Source: an uncultured Bacteroidales bacterium (GTDB lineage: Bacteria > Bacteroidota > Bacteroidia > Bacteroidales > Paludibacteraceae). Taken from it: a stretch of 13,508 nt of DNA. The notes below the pieces were generated by a model. The model had not been told where the DNA came from. It saw only the letters and a list, made by a program, of their open reading frames with translations, and made no database searches. A program made the position numbers and the translations under genes. The stretch covers positions 1-13,508 of the forward strand of contig CAMOMF010000036.1 of the NCBI GenBank assembly GCA_946619625.1. The letters are read 5' to 3'. Positions 1-8,315 of this stretch are shown piece after piece. The stretch's first letter is position 1, and each line of letters starts with the position of its first letter.

Positions 1-1720
1 CAGAGGCCTTGAGTTCCGCCTCTGTGCGAGGTATTTGCTGCATATAATACTGCGGGTCGTGCGGGTCGGTGGCAAGGGCCGGCACGCTGTCGATGGCAGT
101 GGAGTCGCTCTCCGCTGCCAGGTCGTCCTCACTGCCGGCAGGTTCTTCCGGCTGTTGGTTGAAGAGGGCACTCTCGGCGTTGCTGTGCGCTTTGCGCCGC
201 CAGTTGTCCTCCAAGGCTCGGACTCCCCATTTCTGGCGGAACTGCTGCTGTCCTTGGCGGAGCAGACCGGCGTTGTAGAAATACCACTCTTTGGAGCCGT
301 TGCCGCCAATCATGTTGGAGGTGTTGACCGACTGCAGTCCCTCCTTGGTGCCGTTCTCCTCGTCCCGTGCCGCCTGTGCTGCGGCGATGGAGTCGTTCTT
401 CTCCTGCTCGATGAGATCCGCCACCAGTTTTTCGCAGACTTTCAGTTGTTCCTCGTGCGTCATACGGCTGAGTTGCTGCAGCGAGTCCTGCAGGGTGACG
501 GTGTTGTACTCGACAATCAGTTCGCCGAGCACTTCTGAGCGCTTGCGGACACGCGGATAGTCCTCGTTTTCGGTGGTGAGGATGGTTGCCGCCTGCGCAT
601 AACACGGCTGGGCTTGGATATAGTCCTTGTTGTCAAAATAGAGGTCGCCTGCACGAATGAGAATCTGTGCCTTGGCGAAACTGTTTTGTGTACTTTCCTC
701 AATACCTTTGTTGTAGTATTCCAGTGCCTTGGCGGTGTCGCCCTGCGCCAGACAGATATTGCCCATGGCGCCGTAAATCTGGTCCAGTTTGTCCTTGTAC
801 TTGAACCGCTTCGCCATTTTCTGCAGGTCCTTGAGGGCAGCGGCGCTGTTGCGTTCCAATTGCGCCAGATGGATACGCGCGTTGAAGTCCATTTCCCAGT
901 CGGGTTGCATGTTAATGACCTCTTTGTAGTACGTGCGCGCGTCGTCACGTTGTTCGTTCAGTTCGTACAATTGCGCCAGGACATACGCGAAGCGCGGACG
1001 GTTGCCCTTGCGTTTCTCGTCCTGCATGGCAATCTTGACAAACGGGATTGCCTCTTTGTACTGTTTCTGCTTGAGTCGCAGGTCCGCCGCAGCGGCAGAA
1101 TAAAGGGAGGCGTTGCGGCGCTTGAGGTCGTCCACATGCACTTTCTGCAGGAGGTCTTCCGCCTCGTACAGCCAGCCTGTTTCGGCGTAGGCGCGCACGG
1201 ACCACAATTGACATTGGGCGACAATATCCTTGTCGTATCCGAAATGTTTCTCTATATAGTTGAATGTGCCGATACTTTCCAGAAAATCGCCTTTGTGGAA
1301 CTCGGCTTTGCCCAACATGAGCCAGGCTTTGGGCATGGCGGGGTTGAACTCTTCCTGTTTGAGCCACTCGCGGTAAGCGGGGTCGCCGGTTTTCTTGGGG
1401 TCGGCTTGGGGCTTTTTCTTGATACTGTGCAGTTTGATGCACTTACGGCACTTCTCGATAGTTCGGTCCATTTTGCCCTTGGCGGCCTCTGCGGCTTTGT
1501 GGTTGCTGACCGGATAAAGGTTGAGGAGGGTGGTGTAATCGTCCTGATTGGCGCGGGCGATATCCTGCAATCCCTCTTCGAAGGCAATATTGCCGTTGTG
1601 GTAGATGTTGTAATTGACCTTCATGGCATGATACGCCCTGCTCGCCCGCGTGTTCCTTTGCGTAGAGCACGAGGTGGCAAGCAGGACTATCAGCACCAAT
1701 ATGTAACTAAAGTGTTTCAA
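1..1720 (-). CDS. sprE: SprE/PorW-like T9SS accessory lipoprotein with TPRs (partial)
   Basis: The frame is open from 1720 to the left edge (about 573 codons; C-terminus missing). Translation from TTG at 1720-1718 gives an N-terminus MKHFSYILVLIVLLATSC, a lipoprotein signal with Cys at about residue 18. The next in-frame ATG, near codon 33, would lose this signal, so TTG is chosen. The body is helical and TPR-like. Family hallmarks are the early NYNIYHNGN segment (about 36-44), a central array with motifs such as AWLMLGKAEFHKGDF and GDTAKALEYYNKGI, and near residues 478-506 the WYFYN and KWGVRALEDNW blocks; I recognise these from SprE/PorW proteins. Those proteins support type IX secretion, and gliding in flavobacteria, at the outer-membrane/periplasm side. 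The TTG directly follows the galM stop codon in the same frame, implying translational coupling. A generic TPR lipoprotein is the alternative, but the paired C-terminal motifs make SprE/PorW likely. Confidence 0.85.
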   Translation of the reverse strand, partial: MKHFSYILVLIVLLATSCSTQRNTRASRAYHAMKVNYNIYHNGNIAFEEGLQDIARANQDDYTTLLNLYPVSNHKAAEAAKGKMDRTIEKCRKCIKLHSIKKKPQADPKKTGDPAYREWLKQEEFNPAMPKAWLMLGKAEFHKGDFLESIGTFNYIEKHFGYDKDIVAQCQLWSVRAYAETGWLYEAEDLLQKVHVDDLKRRNASLYSAAAADLRLKQKQYKEAIPFVKIAMQDEKRKGNRPRFAYVLAQLYELNEQRDDARTYYKEVINMQPDWEMDFNARIHLAQLERNSAAALKDLQKMAKRFKYKDKLDQIYGAMGNICLAQGDTAKALEYYNKGIEESTQNSFAKAQILIRAGDLYFDNKDYIQAQPCYAQAATILTTENEDYPRVRKRSEVLGELIVEYNTVTLQDSLQQLSRMTHEEQLKVCEKLVADLIEQEKNDSIAAAQAARDEENGTKEGLQSVNTSNMIGGNGSKEWYFYNAGLLRQGQQQFRQKWGVRALEDNWRRKAHSNAESALFNQQPEEPAGSEDDLAAESDSTAIDSVPALATDPHDPQYYMQQIPRTEAELKAS

Positions 1721-2749
1721 TCAGACAAATTTGTATTCCGTTTGTTCAAAATAAATCTCCCCCGGACGCAGTACCGGCGAGGGGAAATTGGGACAATTGG
1801 GCGAGTTGGGGAAGTTCTGAGCCTCCAGGCATACAGCCGTCTGCACGTCGTAGGTGCGACCGGATTTGCCCACATTCTTCTCCACCCAATTGCCGGTATA
1901 TACCTGCAGTCCGGGCATGGTGGTACGCACCTCCATGGTTCGTCCAGCAGCGGAAACGACAGCGGCGAGGAGCCTGTTTTTGTCGGGGTTGGGTCGCAGG
2001 ACGAAATTGTTGTCGATACCCCTCCCCGGCGCAAAGAACGGGTCGTCAATGCGGTCCCCGATACGTGTGGGAACGCGGAAATCCATGGGCGTGCCTGCCA
2101 CGGGCAGAATCTGTCCGGTGGGGCAGGCGGTGTCATCGAACGGCGTATATTCGTCCGCCAGCACTTGCAGCACATGGTCGTGGATAGTGCCCTCGCCCTC
2201 GCCTTTCAGGTTGAAATAGGCGTGGTTGGTAAAGCCCACAATGGTCGGTTTGTCGGTTTTTGCCTCGTAGGTGATCAGCAGCGCATTATCGCGCGTGAGG
2301 GTGTAGGTGACATACACGTCCATGTTGCCAGGGTAGTTCTCCTCCCCATCCGCAGCGCGCAGGTGCATGCTGATACTGTAGGCGGTCTGCCCGACAATAT
2401 CCCAAACGCGCTGATTGAAGCCCACGACTCCACCGTGCAGCGCGTTGGGACCATTGTTAATGGCCAACTGATAGGTTTGTCCATCCAACGTGAACCGTCC
2501 GTCCTTGATGCGATTGGCATATCGGCCGATGATGGCGTTGAAATAGGTTTCTTTGTCTCTCCACTCTTCAAACGTATTGAATCCCAACACCACGTCCGCC
2601 ATCTTGCCCTCGCGGTCGGGGGCGTACAGGCTGACGATCTTGGCACCATAGTTCGTTATCTGGGCGCGCATGCCGTTGGGGTTGCGCAGGGTGGCAAGTG
2701 TAACACGTTTTTTCTTGTACAGCGTGCTAAAGAGTTCCTCGTTGACCAT
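1721..2749 (-). CDS. galM: Aldose 1-epimerase (galactose mutarotase)
   Basis: This 342-residue protein interconverts the alpha and beta anomers of galactose and glucose in the cytoplasm, supplying alpha-D-galactose to galactokinase. The GalM fold motifs appear in order: GRYANRI (75-81), NALHGG (102-107, substrate-binding His105), TNHAYFNL (174-181, probable general acid His176), GIDNNF (substrate-contacting Asp at about 246) and CLEAQNFPNSPN (probable general base Glu309). The length is normal for the family and there is no signal peptide, unlike the secreted mutarotases of some Bacteroidota. It lies 19 nt downstream of galK, and its TGA stop directly abuts the TTG start of sprE. The functional call is secure. 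Confidence 0.96.
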   Translation of the reverse strand: MVNEELFSTLYKKKRVTLATLRNPNGMRAQITNYGAKIVSLYAPDREGKMADVVLGFNTFEEWRDKETYFNAIIGRYANRIKDGRFTLDGQTYQLAINNGPNALHGGVVGFNQRVWDIVGQTAYSISMHLRAADGEENYPGNMDVYVTYTLTRDNALLITYEAKTDKPTIVGFTNHAYFNLKGEGEGTIHDHVLQVLADEYTPFDDTACPTGQILPVAGTPMDFRVPTRIGDRIDDPFFAPGRGIDNNFVLRPNPDKNRLLAAVVSAAGRTMEVRTTMPGLQVYTGNWVEKNVGKSGRTYDVQTAVCLEAQNFPNSPNCPNFPSPVLRPGEIYFEQTEYKFV

Positions 2750-2768
2750 AGTTCACGACCATTTAACG

Positions 2769-3938
2769 TTACTCATTCACTTTGTGTACACCATCGCTGA
2801 TTTCCGCCACGTAGAAATCCGCCTTGATGCCGGTCTTGGCAAAGTATGCAGCACCCACTTTGTCGATGAAAGCGGGGATGGCCTCCTCTTTGACGAGCGA
2901 AACGGTACAACCACCAAAACCGCCACCGGTCATACGGCTGCCAATCACACCGTCAATCTTCCATGCCTCTTCGGCAAGGGTGTCCAGATGCAGACCGGTC
3001 ACTTCGTAATTGTCGCGCAGGGAGACGTGACTCTGGCACATCAGTTTGCCGAACAATTCAATGTTACCCGCTTTCAGGGCTGCCACGGCATCAATGGTAC
3101 GCTGGCACTCGCCTACCACGTGCTCGGCTCGTTTTAGGGCAACGGGGTCTTTGATGGCATCTTTAATCTGTACGAACTCGGCTTCACTCAGTTCAGCAAG
3201 GTTCTTCAGGTTGGGACGAACGGTGCGCAGTTGCTCCAAAGCAAGGTGGCACTGCGCCACGCGGTCGTTATAGGCACCCGAGTCCAGTTTGTGCGGCGAG
3301 TGGGTGTTGGAGATAACCACCTTGATGCCCTCCAGCTTGACAGGGACGAGTTCGAAGTCGAGTGTGTCGCAGTTGAGGTAGATTGCATGGTCTTTCTTGC
3401 CCTGTGCAGATGCGAATTGATCCATGATACCGCAGTTGACACCGGCAAACTCGTGCTCGCTCAGTTGGCCTATCTTCGCCAGTTCTGTCTTGTCATATCC
3501 GGCACCGAAAATATCATTGAACGCGCAGGCTGTCACCACCTCCAAGGCTGCCGACGAACTGAGTCCGGCTCCGGCGGGCACATTGCCCCAAACAAGGATA
3601 TCGTAACCCTCGGCAAGGTGGAATCCGCGTTTCAGGTACTGTGCTATACAACCCAAGGGGTAGTTGACCCAGCTGTTGCCGCCCAGCGGAGTGGTCAGTT
3701 GCTCCATATCCAATGCGATGATTTCGGGCATGTTGAGCGATTTGAATCGCAGTTGTTTCAACGGGTTCTTGGCGAGCAGCATGTAGGTGCCGAAACTCAG
3801 GGCGCACGGAAAGACGTGACCGCCGTTGTAGTCGGTATGTTCACCTATCAGATTTACTCGACCCGGTGCAAAATACACCATTTGTGCCTGCTGATTGTAT
3901 GCCTCAGCAAAAGCGTGTTTCAGTTCCTTTAGTTCCAT
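2769..3938 (-). CDS. galK: Galactokinase
   Basis: A 389-residue GHMP-family kinase that phosphorylates alpha-D-galactose to galactose 1-phosphate with ATP, the first committed step of the Leloir pathway. It has the galactokinase signature PGRVNLIGEHTDYNGG (25-40, catalytic Arg27), the ATP-binding loop GLSSSAA (125-131), the catalytic Asp in NCGIMDQF (Asp173) and the C-terminal MTGGGFGGC block (336-344). The length is standard. Its start lies 4 nt after the tsaB stop and galM follows after 19 nt. No galT or galE is visible in the window, so the rest of the Leloir pathway must be elsewhere. Confidence 0.98.
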   Translation of the reverse strand: MELKELKHAFAEAYNQQAQMVYFAPGRVNLIGEHTDYNGGHVFPCALSFGTYMLLAKNPLKQLRFKSLNMPEIIALDMEQLTTPLGGNSWVNYPLGCIAQYLKRGFHLAEGYDILVWGNVPAGAGLSSSAALEVVTACAFNDIFGAGYDKTELAKIGQLSEHEFAGVNCGIMDQFASAQGKKDHAIYLNCDTLDFELVPVKLEGIKVVISNTHSPHKLDSGAYNDRVAQCHLALEQLRTVRPNLKNLAELSEAEFVQIKDAIKDPVALKRAEHVVGECQRTIDAVAALKAGNIELFGKLMCQSHVSLRDNYEVTGLHLDTLAEEAWKIDGVIGSRMTGGGFGGCTVSLVKEEAIPAFIDKVGAAYFAKTGIKADFYVAEISDGVHKVNE

Positions 3939-3942
3939 GATA

Positions 3943-4620
3943 CTATTTTATAATGTTTGTTGATTTTTTGGCTTGATATTCTTTCAGGTAGAAAGGCTCC
4001 CAGTACGCAAGGTCCACCGGCTCGGCAGGAATGGACATCCATGCGGCATCGGGCACTATGCCGTCCACGAATACGGCATTGGGGGAGCGCAGCACCGCCT
4101 TGCATTTGTCTGCTCCGTTTCCGAAAAAGCACACTTTACCCTTGCTGAGCAAGTCGGCAAAACTATGCTCGTCCACAACCGTTGCCTCCACAGGCACCAC
4201 CTCCTCCAGTCCGGGCGAATAGACGGCACTATACACCTCCATCCGGCGGGCGTCGATCATCGGGCACAGCAAAGCGCCCTTAACCGTTTGTGCGACTTGC
4301 GCCGCCATACTCCTGAGGGTGGAGGCGGCGTATAGGGGCACGCCCATTCCGTAGGCGAGTCCCTTGGCAACCGAGGCACCTATGCGCAAGCCCGTGTAAC
4401 TGCCCGGACCTTCGCTCACCGCCACTCCTTCAATCCGCTGCGGCTGAGGCAGTCGGGACAAGAGGTCCTGTATCATCAGTGCCAACTCGCGTGAGTGCTC
4501 ACTGCCCGAAGGGTGCAAGTGACGCAACGGCGCACCGGTGGCGTCGGTCAGTACTGCTCCGTCCTCTACAATGGCGGCGGAACAGGCGTCTGTTGATGTT
4601 TCTATGTTCAGAATAATCAT
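3943..4620 (-). CDS. tsaB: tRNA t6A biosynthesis protein TsaB
   Basis: A 225-residue protein of the TsaB (YeaZ) family, an inactive ASKHA-fold paralogue of TsaD. TsaB scaffolds the TsaD/TsaE complex that transfers threonylcarbamoyl to A37 of ANN-decoding tRNAs. The diagnostic features are the N-terminal MIILNIETSTDACSAAI strand, SEGPGSYTGLRIG (69-81), MIDARRMEVY (121-130) and a C-terminal EPFYLKEY (208-215). The length fits TsaB and is too short for TsaD. It begins 8 nt after the DUF1295 gene and ends 4 nt before galK, so it is probably co-transcribed with the sugar genes. A product likely to be essential inside a sugar operon suggests the unit is transcribed constitutively or has internal promoters. 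Confidence 0.95.
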   Translation of the reverse strand: MIILNIETSTDACSAAIVEDGAVLTDATGAPLRHLHPSGSEHSRELALMIQDLLSRLPQPQRIEGVAVSEGPGSYTGLRIGASVAKGLAYGMGVPLYAASTLRSMAAQVAQTVKGALLCPMIDARRMEVYSAVYSPGLEEVVPVEATVVDEHSFADLLSKGKVCFFGNGADKCKAVLRSPNAVFVDGIVPDAAWMSIPAEPVDLAYWEPFYLKEYQAKKSTNIIK

Positions 4621-4628
4621 GTTCGTTG

Positions 4629-5552
4629 TTAGAATAAGAAGTACCGGGGAGTTGTCTTCACGTACTCGGCATAAGCGGGATACTTGCCACCGCTGATCTC
4701 TTCTCCAAAGGCACTACTGCCAAGGAATAGTACTATCAGCAACAACGCGCCCGCAATGGTCCAGTTGACCACCCCGATGCCGCCGGCAATGGTGAACAGG
4801 TACAGCGAGCACCATGTGCCTTGCTCGGCAAAATAGTTCGGGTGACGGCTCTTGCCCCACAGGCCGGTCGTGTTGAAACCTTTGTTGTACGGTGCGGGCA
4901 GGTCCTCCAGTTTCTTGCCCTCGTGTATCATTTTCCACTTGGTGGACTGGAATTTCCACTGCTGCTCATCGGCGATGGTCTCATACACAATAAAGCCCAA
5001 CATCAGCACCGCTGCCAATGCGTCCGCCCAGCCGAAAGGTTTGTCCACGTTCATCAGTACAATGGCGGGGAAAGTAATCATCAGCACCAAGACGTTCTGA
5101 TAGAGACTGATAAAGAAAAGGTCGAACAGCGCCCATTTCCAGCGCGGTTGAAACTCTTTTCTTGCGCGCAGAACCACCCAACGGTAGTCCTCTTCGCCCT
5201 CCCAGAACTTCAGACGATACGCCCCCTTCCGGCCAAAATTAAAGGTCAGACGGCAACCCCACAGAGTCACGAGGCACGCCATCACAATCAGGCGCAGCGT
5301 CATACCCCCGTTCACGGCGGCAATCCATACATACACTATCGGCAATATACTCCACAGTTTGTCCATTTGACTGTTGTTGCGGGTCAGTTCGCCCACAACA
5401 AAACAATACAAAGCACTACATCCGGTAATAGTGGCAAGGATGGTCAGGGTGTGCAGTTGGTTGGCATCCAGTGCCGGACCTACGAAGATGTACAGCAGCG
5501 GACATGCAATCAGCGAAACAGCCAGTAGTGCTCCAATCAGTTTGACGTTCAT
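4629..5552 (-). CDS. DUF1295 / steroid 5-alpha-reductase-like membrane protein
   Basis: A 307-residue polytopic inner-membrane protein. About eight hydrophobic segments are visible, near residues 5-25, 34-54, 66-84, 86-103, 142-165, 176-193, 246-262 and 264-280. The second half carries the superfamily signature GLWGKSRHPNYFAE (230-243), followed by an acidic pair and KYPAYAEYVKTTPRYF near the C-terminus. This matches the DUF1295 branch of the steroid 5-alpha-reductase/isoprenylcysteine methyltransferase superfamily, whose members bind NADPH or S-adenosylmethionine through that C-terminal region. The substrate is unknown; a reductase acting on a polyprenoid or other lipid is only a guess. It sits 72 nt downstream of malQ and 8 nt upstream of tsaB. 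I see no clear TAnnTTTG promoter in the 72-nt gap. Confidence 0.88.
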   Translation of the reverse strand: MNVKLIGALLAVSLIACPLLYIFVGPALDANQLHTLTILATITGCSALYCFVVGELTRNNSQMDKLWSILPIVYVWIAAVNGGMTLRLIVMACLVTLWGCRLTFNFGRKGAYRLKFWEGEEDYRWVVLRARKEFQPRWKWALFDLFFISLYQNVLVLMITFPAIVLMNVDKPFGWADALAAVLMLGFIVYETIADEQQWKFQSTKWKMIHEGKKLEDLPAPYNKGFNTTGLWGKSRHPNYFAEQGTWCSLYLFTIAGGIGVVNWTIAGALLLIVLFLGSSAFGEEISGGKYPAYAEYVKTTPRYFLF

Positions 5553-5624
5553 AAATAATGGTTTTTAGTTAATATTAAGTTCGTTACGATAAGCGCGATA
5601 ATGTATGATATGGTCAGTTGTGCC

Positions 5625-8222
5625 TCAGAAACGTCTGCTTGTCAACAGGCGGATATGTTTGTTGAAGTCATCCTTTCCCAGCAGGTCTTCCACCGTCAGA
5701 TGCATCCTGTATTTCCAGAAATGGCGCGGGTTGGACGGTATGTTGATACGCTCGCCATTGGGGTCTTTCAAACGGACATCTTCGTCCACGGCCAGCCAGT
5801 CCTGCAACGGCAGAATCACCCACATAGCGGGGCTGTACATATGCTGGTTGACGATAAACTCGGCAATCTCGCCACTCATATGTTCGGGCGCAGCACCCCA
5901 CCAACCCATCTGGTTGTTGTAGAAATGCTGGGTCACCTCACGGTTCTCTTCCCACCATTGGCGCAGCGGACTGGTATCATGCGTACCGGTCGTGCATACG
6001 CTCATATAGGGTGCATCGGCGGGGGGGGCAAACTCCACGTTCGGGTCTTTCGGCATGCGCTGAATCTCCAAACTGAGAATCTCCAGTTCATGCATCACGT
6101 CGGGAACGCAGGCGGGCACCATGCCCAGGTCTTCGCCGCATACCAACATACCGGTCGAGTTAATCAGGGTCGGCAGTTTGCGCATAGCGGACGCTTTCCA
6201 GAACTCATTATGGCGGTGGTAGAAATAGTCGTTGTGGATGCGCATCATCACCTCCTTCTGGTCATCGTACAACTCGTTGTAACTGTGGCTCTGATAGAGG
6301 GCGATACGCGGGTGCAGCATCTCGGGGTTCTTCTGGTCTTCAACAAACAGCACCTCGCAGTGCAGGTACATCAGTCCGTTCTTCAGGTTCTGCTGTTGCG
6401 CCGTCAGTTCGCCGCCTTGTTGTGCCGCCAATTGGTCGAAATGTTGCTGCACCTTCAGTTGCGTGTCAAACTCCGGACGGAAGGAATACACGTATTCATC
6501 ATTCGTGTTGAGGTACATACGCTTTGCCTCCTCCACATCCGCACCGAACACTTCGCCAAGGAAATTGCTGCGGATATATGGTTTGGTCAAGCGGTCACGG
6601 TCGGTCTTCACACCCATGTACCACAGGTCCTGCATCGAGTACGGCATGGCGGGGTTGAAGTGTCCGCACAAACCCCATACTGCCGACTTCGGCATCTGCC
6701 ATATGCGGAAGAAACCGAGAATATGGTCTATACGGTAGGCATCGAAATAGTCCTGCATCTTCGTGAAGCGGCGACGCCACCATCCGAAATTGTCCTCCGC
6801 CATCTTGTCCCAGTTATACGTGGGGAATCCCCAGTTCTGTCCGCGGGCATCGAAATCATCGGGCGGCGCACCGGCAGATGCGTCCAGGTTGAACAACTCG
6901 GGGTTCGTGTAGGCATCTACTGAGTCCGGGCTGATACCGATAGGAATGTCACCCTTCATCCCTACTCCCACCGAATGGGCGTATGCCACCGCCTCCTTTA
7001 ACTGTTTGTCGGCGTGGAACTGCAGAAAATAGTAGAACGACTGCGGCTCTTTGTCACGCTTGTGAAGGAACGCGGCGTACGGCTCCAACCACTCTTTGTT
7101 CTGCTCAAAGAACGCCTTGTACTCCTCACTGCCGAAAACAGCCTCTTTCTCCGCCTTGTAGATGGCACGGAAGAAACGCATCTTGGCATCATACACATGC
7201 TGGTAGTCGGCAAAATCCAGTGCGTTCAGTTCCGCCTGCTCTTTCTTGTACGCTTTCTTCAGAGCCGGCGTCAGTTTGCCCATCTTCTCCACATTGATAT
7301 ATATCGGGTGCAAGGCAAACACCGACACCGCGTTGTAGGGATACGAGTCGTAATTGGTGTGGGTCAGCGTCGTATCGTTGATGGGCAGGGTCTGAATCAT
7401 TTTCTGGCCCGTTGCGGCGGCCCAGTCGGCAAACAGTTTCAGGTCAAGGAACTCGCCTATGCCGAAATCGTTCTCCGTACGCAGGGAGAACACCGGTACC
7501 GCCACACCCGCTCCTTTCCATTTGGGTTGTGTACGGCGGAAACAACGGTCGTTCCGTAGCGTCGTGGCCTGTGGATGGTATATCTTGCGGTTCTCACCAT
7601 ATTCGGTGTCAATCACATTGCCCGAGTGAAGGTCGTAAATCACATATTTGTATTCCACTATGTCGGCATCGGTCTTAATCGCACCTTTCCACAGCGGAAA
7701 CTCGGCGTCCGACAGCACCAGTTTGTCCGACTCGCTCCAATTGCCCAACTCGGGCGTATTGCCAATGATGGCTACTCCTTGCGTTGGCAACACCTGCGGA
7801 GCGTCCAGACTGAAACGTATCACCTCACCCTCGCCTTTCAGGTCCGCTGCAGGACTCTTTACGTTCTTCACACGGCGGAACAGAGCATGGCGGAATACCG
7901 TCGAATAGAACGCTTTCTCATAGTCGTTCACTTGCCAATAATCGTATATGTCTATCTTCTTGTCATTACTGTCCAAGCAGATCACACGCTCACCTCCCGA
8001 CTCGTAAAAATAGCGGCCGTCTGGCATGCGCAACGCGTACTTATAGTGCAACTCGCCCGCAAAATCCGACACAGGCACACCCGCAGACCAATTGTCCGGC
8101 CCTTGGCAATTCAATACTAATGGATGATCTTCCGTCCATCCCAATATGGACTCTTTCGTCTCTATTACGCAAAGTTCTTGTCCCCACTCTGCGCGATAGT
8201 TCATGTGAAAACTGATGGTCAT
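5625..8222 (-). CDS. malQ: 4-alpha-glucanotransferase (GH77, DPE2-like, tandem CBM20)
   Basis: An 865-residue enzyme that moves alpha-1,4-glucan segments between maltodextrins (disproportionation). Two starch-binding CBM20-like modules come first (about 1-115 and 132-225; the second has the GNTPELGNWSE and EYKYVIYD hallmarks). The GH77 barrel follows from about 237 (PVFSLRTENDFGIGEF at 244-259). Catalytic residues are intact: nucleophile Asp499 in YRIDH, acid/base Glu697 in CGEDLG and Asp749 in TGTHDT. The N-terminal CBMs and large size place it with plant-DPE2-type enzymes rather than the roughly 500-residue bacterial amylomaltases. No signal peptide is seen, so it is probably cytoplasmic, acting on imported maltodextrin or stored glycogen. 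A perfect Bacteroides-type promoter lies about 90 nt upstream. A C8 run occurs on the coding strand around 6021-6028. Confidence 0.96.
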   Translation of the reverse strand: MTISFHMNYRAEWGQELCVIETKESILGWTEDHPLVLNCQGPDNWSAGVPVSDFAGELHYKYALRMPDGRYFYESGGERVICLDSNDKKIDIYDYWQVNDYEKAFYSTVFRHALFRRVKNVKSPAADLKGEGEVIRFSLDAPQVLPTQGVAIIGNTPELGNWSESDKLVLSDAEFPLWKGAIKTDADIVEYKYVIYDLHSGNVIDTEYGENRKIYHPQATTLRNDRCFRRTQPKWKGAGVAVPVFSLRTENDFGIGEFLDLKLFADWAAATGQKMIQTLPINDTTLTHTNYDSYPYNAVSVFALHPIYINVEKMGKLTPALKKAYKKEQAELNALDFADYQHVYDAKMRFFRAIYKAEKEAVFGSEEYKAFFEQNKEWLEPYAAFLHKRDKEPQSFYYFLQFHADKQLKEAVAYAHSVGVGMKGDIPIGISPDSVDAYTNPELFNLDASAGAPPDDFDARGQNWGFPTYNWDKMAEDNFGWWRRRFTKMQDYFDAYRIDHILGFFRIWQMPKSAVWGLCGHFNPAMPYSMQDLWYMGVKTDRDRLTKPYIRSNFLGEVFGADVEEAKRMYLNTNDEYVYSFRPEFDTQLKVQQHFDQLAAQQGGELTAQQQNLKNGLMYLHCEVLFVEDQKNPEMLHPRIALYQSHSYNELYDDQKEVMMRIHNDYFYHRHNEFWKASAMRKLPTLINSTGMLVCGEDLGMVPACVPDVMHELEILSLEIQRMPKDPNVEFAPPADAPYMSVCTTGTHDTSPLRQWWEENREVTQHFYNNQMGWWGAAPEHMSGEIAEFIVNQHMYSPAMWVILPLQDWLAVDEDVRLKDPNGERINIPSNPRHFWKYRMHLTVEDLLGKDDFNKHIRLLTSRRF

Positions 8223-8282
8223 GACCTGTCTTTTTATGTGTTATTCAATAGTAGTTTGTTGTTGTTTTCTGCCTTCTTTTAT

Positions 8283-8313
8283 GCATTCTCCGTACTCCCC
8301 CGCAGAATGCGGG
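8283..8313 (-). promoter_or_regulatory. malQ leader with two mutually exclusive stem-loops
   Basis: Two perfect inverted repeats share one arm. Stem I pairs CCCGCA with TGCGGG (8299-8304 with 8308-8313, 3-nt loop). Stem II pairs GCATTCT with AGAATGC (8283-8289 with 8304-8310, 14-nt loop). Both use 8304 and 8308-8310, so they cannot form together. They lie at the very 5' end of the predicted transcript; depending on the true start, stem I may be partly untranscribed. No known riboswitch class is recognised. Confidence 0.45.
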
Positions 8314-8315
8314 TG

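Noticed and set aside
614..2800. Very long plus-strand open frame (728 codons) opposite sprE and galM
   Set aside because: It spans two well-supported genes and their junction, its translation shows no recognisable domain, and it is rich in residues typical of antisense reading. It is a by-product of codon bias in GC-balanced genes.
5553..5624. Possible promoter or terminator between malQ and the DUF1295 gene
   Set aside because: No TAnnTTTG element or stable stem with a T-run is present; only a short direct repeat (CGATAA) was seen.
5601..6923. Plus-strand open frame of 440 codons opposite malQ
   Set aside because: It is fully antisense to the GH77 catalytic domain, which has intact active-site motifs; its translation (His/Val/Gln-rich) looks like a shadow.
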